Source of the DNA: an uncultured Bacilli bacterium
GTDB lineage: Bacteria > Bacillota_I > Bacilli_A > RF39 > UBA660
Direction of reading: 5' to 3'
Assembly: GCA_944363745.1 (NCBI GenBank)
Contig: CALVVD010000045.1
Coordinates: 1 to 7,269 of the forward strand
DNA: 7,269 nt
Numbering within the stretch: position 1 is the stretch's first letter; the number at the start of each line of letters is the position of its first letter. A program made the translations under genes and the position numbers. Under the pieces are notes generated by a model. It searched no databases. It was given only the letters and a program-made list of their open reading frames with translations, and had not been told where the DNA came from. Positions 5,241 through 7,269 of the stretch are shown here, piece by piece.

Positions 5241-7269
5241 TTATTCACAACAATTATTATCAATAGATGTTATTCTTTCAATTGGAACCCCTTCTCCTTC
5301 ATGACGTCCACATCTAGGACAAACATCATTAATAACTCCAACATATCCACAAACAGGGTCTCTATCAACAGGATGGTTAATCGCACCATATCCAATACCT
5401 GCTTCTTTCATAACACGAATTATCTTCTCAAATGCCTCAACATTAGAAGCCGCATCACCGTCAAGTTCAATATAAGAAATATGTCCTCCATTAGTAAGAG
5501 CATGATATGGAGCCTCTTTCTCTATCTTATCAGTAATACTTATATTGTAATAAACTGGTACATGGAATGAATTAGTATAATATTCTCTATCAGTAACGCC
5601 CTTAATCTTTCCATATATCGCTCTATCAATTCCTGTAAATCTACCAGATAACCCTTCTGCAGGAGTTGCAAGACAAGTAAAATTCAAGTTATATTTTTTA
5701 GAATACTCATCACAACGTTTTCTCATAAAACTAATAATCTCAAGTCCTAACTTTTGACTTTCTTCACTTTCTCCATGATGTTTACCAGTTAAAGCCTTTA
5801 AACATTCTGCAAGTCCAATAAATCCTGTAGATAATGTTCCATGTTTCCATACTTTTCTAAGTCTATCTGTAGGTTTTAACTTCTCACCATTATTCCAAAT
5901 ACCTTGTCCAAGTAAGAATGGAAAGTTGTAATTATGTTTACTACATTGAAACTCAAATCTTTCAAGTAATTGGTCTTTAACCATATCCATAATATCACTA
6001 AGTTCCTTATAGAACCCATCCATATCTGCCTTATCTCTTTCTTTTAATGCTATACCATGTTTAATACCAAGTCTTGGTAAGTTAATAGTAGTAAAAGATA
6101 AATTACCACGTCCTGTAACAATTTCATTATCAGGACTAGTAACATCGCCTATTACCCTTGTACGACATCCCATGTAAGCTATCTCAGTATTAAAGTCTCC
6201 TTCTTTATAGTATTGTAAGTTAAATGGAGCATCTATAAAAGCAAAGTTAGGGAAAAGTCTTTTAGCAGATACCTTACAAGCAAGTTTAAATAAATCATAG
6301 TTAGGATCTCCTGGATTATAGTTAATCCCTTCTTTTACTTTAAAGATAGATACTGGGAATATTGGTGTTTCCCCTTTACCAAGTCCTCTATCTGCAGAAA
6401 GTAAATAGTTTTTAATAACCATTCTTCCTTCTGGAGATGTATCTGTTCCAAAGTTAACTGATGAAAATGGAACTTGGGCTCCTGCTCTTGAATGCATTGT
6501 ATTTAAATTATGAATAAATGCTTCCATCGCTTGTTCAGTCGCTCTATTAGTTTTTTGCATGGCCTTTTCATAACTCTTCTCAAATATTTCATGAACTCTA
6601 CTAGAGCCTTTCTGATAATCACTAAATTCTTTTACATCAATTTCAATTGACTCTATTTTATCAATTTCTCTAATAATTCTATCAATATTAATACCTGGAA
6701 TAAATCCCTCTAAATCCAAAAAATCATAAATTGTCTGTTTAAATTGTTTTTTAAATGTTTTAAGTACTCCAGGTGCTAGATAATAGTCAAGTGCAGGTAT
6801 TGCTTGTCCACCATGTTGATCATTTTGATTCGCTTGAATAACGATACAAGCTAACGATGCATAAGTTGAAATATCTTGAGGTGGTCTAACATATCCATGT
6901 CCTGTATCAAAACCATTTTTAAATAGTCTTGATAAATCTATTTGACAACAAGTAGTAGTACCCATTGCTAAGAAGTCCATATCATGAATATGAATAGTAC
7001 CATTATCATGAGCTTCAGCATATTCTTTTTTCATCAAATATGCTTTTGCAAATTCTTTAGATACAGTCGCACCATATTGAAGCATTGTACCCATCGGACT
7101 ATTTCCATCAATATTAGCATTCTCACGTTTTGCATCTTCTTCATTAGCAGACTTAAGTCCAAGGTTTTCTAATGATTTCAAGAACTTATGAGTCTTATTA
7201 TCTCCAAAGAAACTTTCTCTTGAAGCATTTCTTCTTTCTCTATATTCTGAAAATGATTTATATACATCA
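5241..7269 (-). CDS. nrdD: Anaerobic (class III) ribonucleoside-triphosphate reductase NrdD, catalytic chain, N-terminus beyond window
   Basis: NrdD reduces ribonucleotides to deoxyribonucleotides by radical chemistry in anaerobes. The frame is open to the right edge: upstream of the TTG at 7181 it reads on as an NrdD-like sequence (KSFSEYRERRNASRESFFGD), so that TTG is not the start. At least 675 residues are visible; the missing N-terminus probably carries the ATP-cone regulatory domain. Recognisable parts are RENANIDGNSPMGTM (about 7124-7080), the active-site cysteine region TTTCCQIDL (6960-6934), the second cysteine in YMGCRT (codon 6167-6165), GRGNLSFTTINLPR, and near the end zinc-knuckle sequence with PVCGY and VCPRCG. 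The chain then ends in SIDNNCCE without the RxxGY glycyl-radical loop, which is encoded by the next ORF. Only three knuckle cysteines are seen where E. coli and T4 enzymes have four, and the tail adds a vicinal Cys pair. Operon order is nrdD, radical ORF, nrdG. Confidence 0.95.
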   Translation of the reverse strand, partial: DVYKSFSEYRERRNASRESFFGDNKTHKFLKSLENLGLKSANEEDAKRENANIDGNSPMGTMLQYGATVSKEFAKAYLMKKEYAEAHDNGTIHIHDMDFLAMGTTTCCQIDLSRLFKNGFDTGHGYVRPPQDISTYASLACIVIQANQNDQHGGQAIPALDYYLAPGVLKTFKKQFKQTIYDFLDLEGFIPGINIDRIIREIDKIESIEIDVKEFSDYQKGSSRVHEIFEKSYEKAMQKTNRATEQAMEAFIHNLNTMHSRAGAQVPFSSVNFGTDTSPEGRMVIKNYLLSADRGLGKGETPIFPVSIFKVKEGINYNPGDPNYDLFKLACKVSAKRLFPNFAFIDAPFNLQYYKEGDFNTEIAYMGCRTRVIGDVTSPDNEIVTGRGNLSFTTINLPRLGIKHGIALKERDKADMDGFYKELSDIMDMVKDQLLERFEFQCSKHNYNFPFLLGQGIWNNGEKLKPTDRLRKVWKHGTLSTGFIGLAECLKALTGKHHGESEESQKLGLEIISFMRKRCDEYSKKYNLNFTCLATPAEGLSGRFTGIDRAIYGKIKGVTDREYYTNSFHVPVYYNISITDKIEKEAPYHALTNGGHISYIELDGDAASNVEAFEKIIRVMKEAGIGYGAINHPVDRDPVCGYVGVINDVCPRCGRHEGEGVPIERITSIDNNCCE

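Noticed and set aside
5211..5243. nrdD split explained as stop-codon readthrough or a single-base sequencing error
   Set aside because: The two parts are in the same frame but separated by two TAA codons, and the second has its own strong ribosome binding site. One error or one suppressed stop would not restore a single chain.
5301..5570. Plus-strand open frame of 89 codons
   Set aside because: It lies wholly inside nrdD on the opposite strand, has low-complexity Asn/Ser/Ile-rich translation and no supporting motif.
6984..7172. Plus-strand open frame of 62 codons
   Set aside because: Antisense shadow of the conserved N-terminal part of nrdD; no ribosome binding site or recognisable protein.
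7179..7181. TTG as the start codon of nrdD
   Set aside because: The frame continues upstream to the window edge with NrdD-like sequence and no stop, so the true start is outside the window.
1..7269. CRISPR array, tRNA, rRNA or complete insertion sequence
   Set aside because: No regularly spaced direct repeats, no T-loop-like GGTTCGA sequence, no rRNA-like conserved stretch and no transposase gene were found by reading both strands.

Overview
The window is low-GC DNA (roughly 35% GC over the nrd genes, roughly 25-27% elsewhere by local hand counts), and every gene I can support is on the minus strand. Purine-rich Shine-Dalgarno sites, TGG tryptophan codons and TGA used as a stop (at 3938) point to a Bacillota-type anaerobe using the standard code. 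A class III (oxygen-sensitive) ribonucleotide reductase fits an obligate or facultative anaerobe, plausibly from a gut. I cannot place it further.

Transcription runs right to left. The right third (about 7269 to 4474) is an anaerobic dNTP-synthesis operon: nrdD (N-terminus beyond the window edge), a 56-residue ORF too short for ordinary ORF calling, and nrdG. NrdD stops just after its zinc-knuckle region and lacks the C-terminal glycyl-radical loop. That loop (RRITGY...DRFN...DRVKH) is encoded by the 56-residue ORF, which has its own strong ribosome binding site. The enzyme is therefore split into a catalytic chain and a separate radical-bearing chain, followed one base later by the activase NrdG. 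A strong intrinsic terminator that includes the last nrdG codons closes the operon.

The middle (about 4461 to 1485) is a compact set of four genes of lower GC: an unrecognised 165-residue protein, a ClpX-like AAA+ unfoldase lacking the ClpX zinc-binding domain, a DUF1292 (YrzB-like) 80-residue protein, and a 348-residue highly charged all-helical protein. The first two overlap by 14 nt and the last two lie 14 nt apart. I read this as an uncharacterised protein-remodelling module with an ATPase, two possible adaptors or substrates, and a helical partner.

The left end (1379 to 195) is a lone HipA-like Ser/Thr kinase with no HipB-type antitoxin beside it in the window and with its own candidate promoter. 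Positions 1-194 hold no gene I can support, only small inverted repeats and a patch of higher GC than the neighbouring kinase gene.

The most notable points are the split glycyl-radical reductase and the zinc-domain-less ClpX-like gene cluster.
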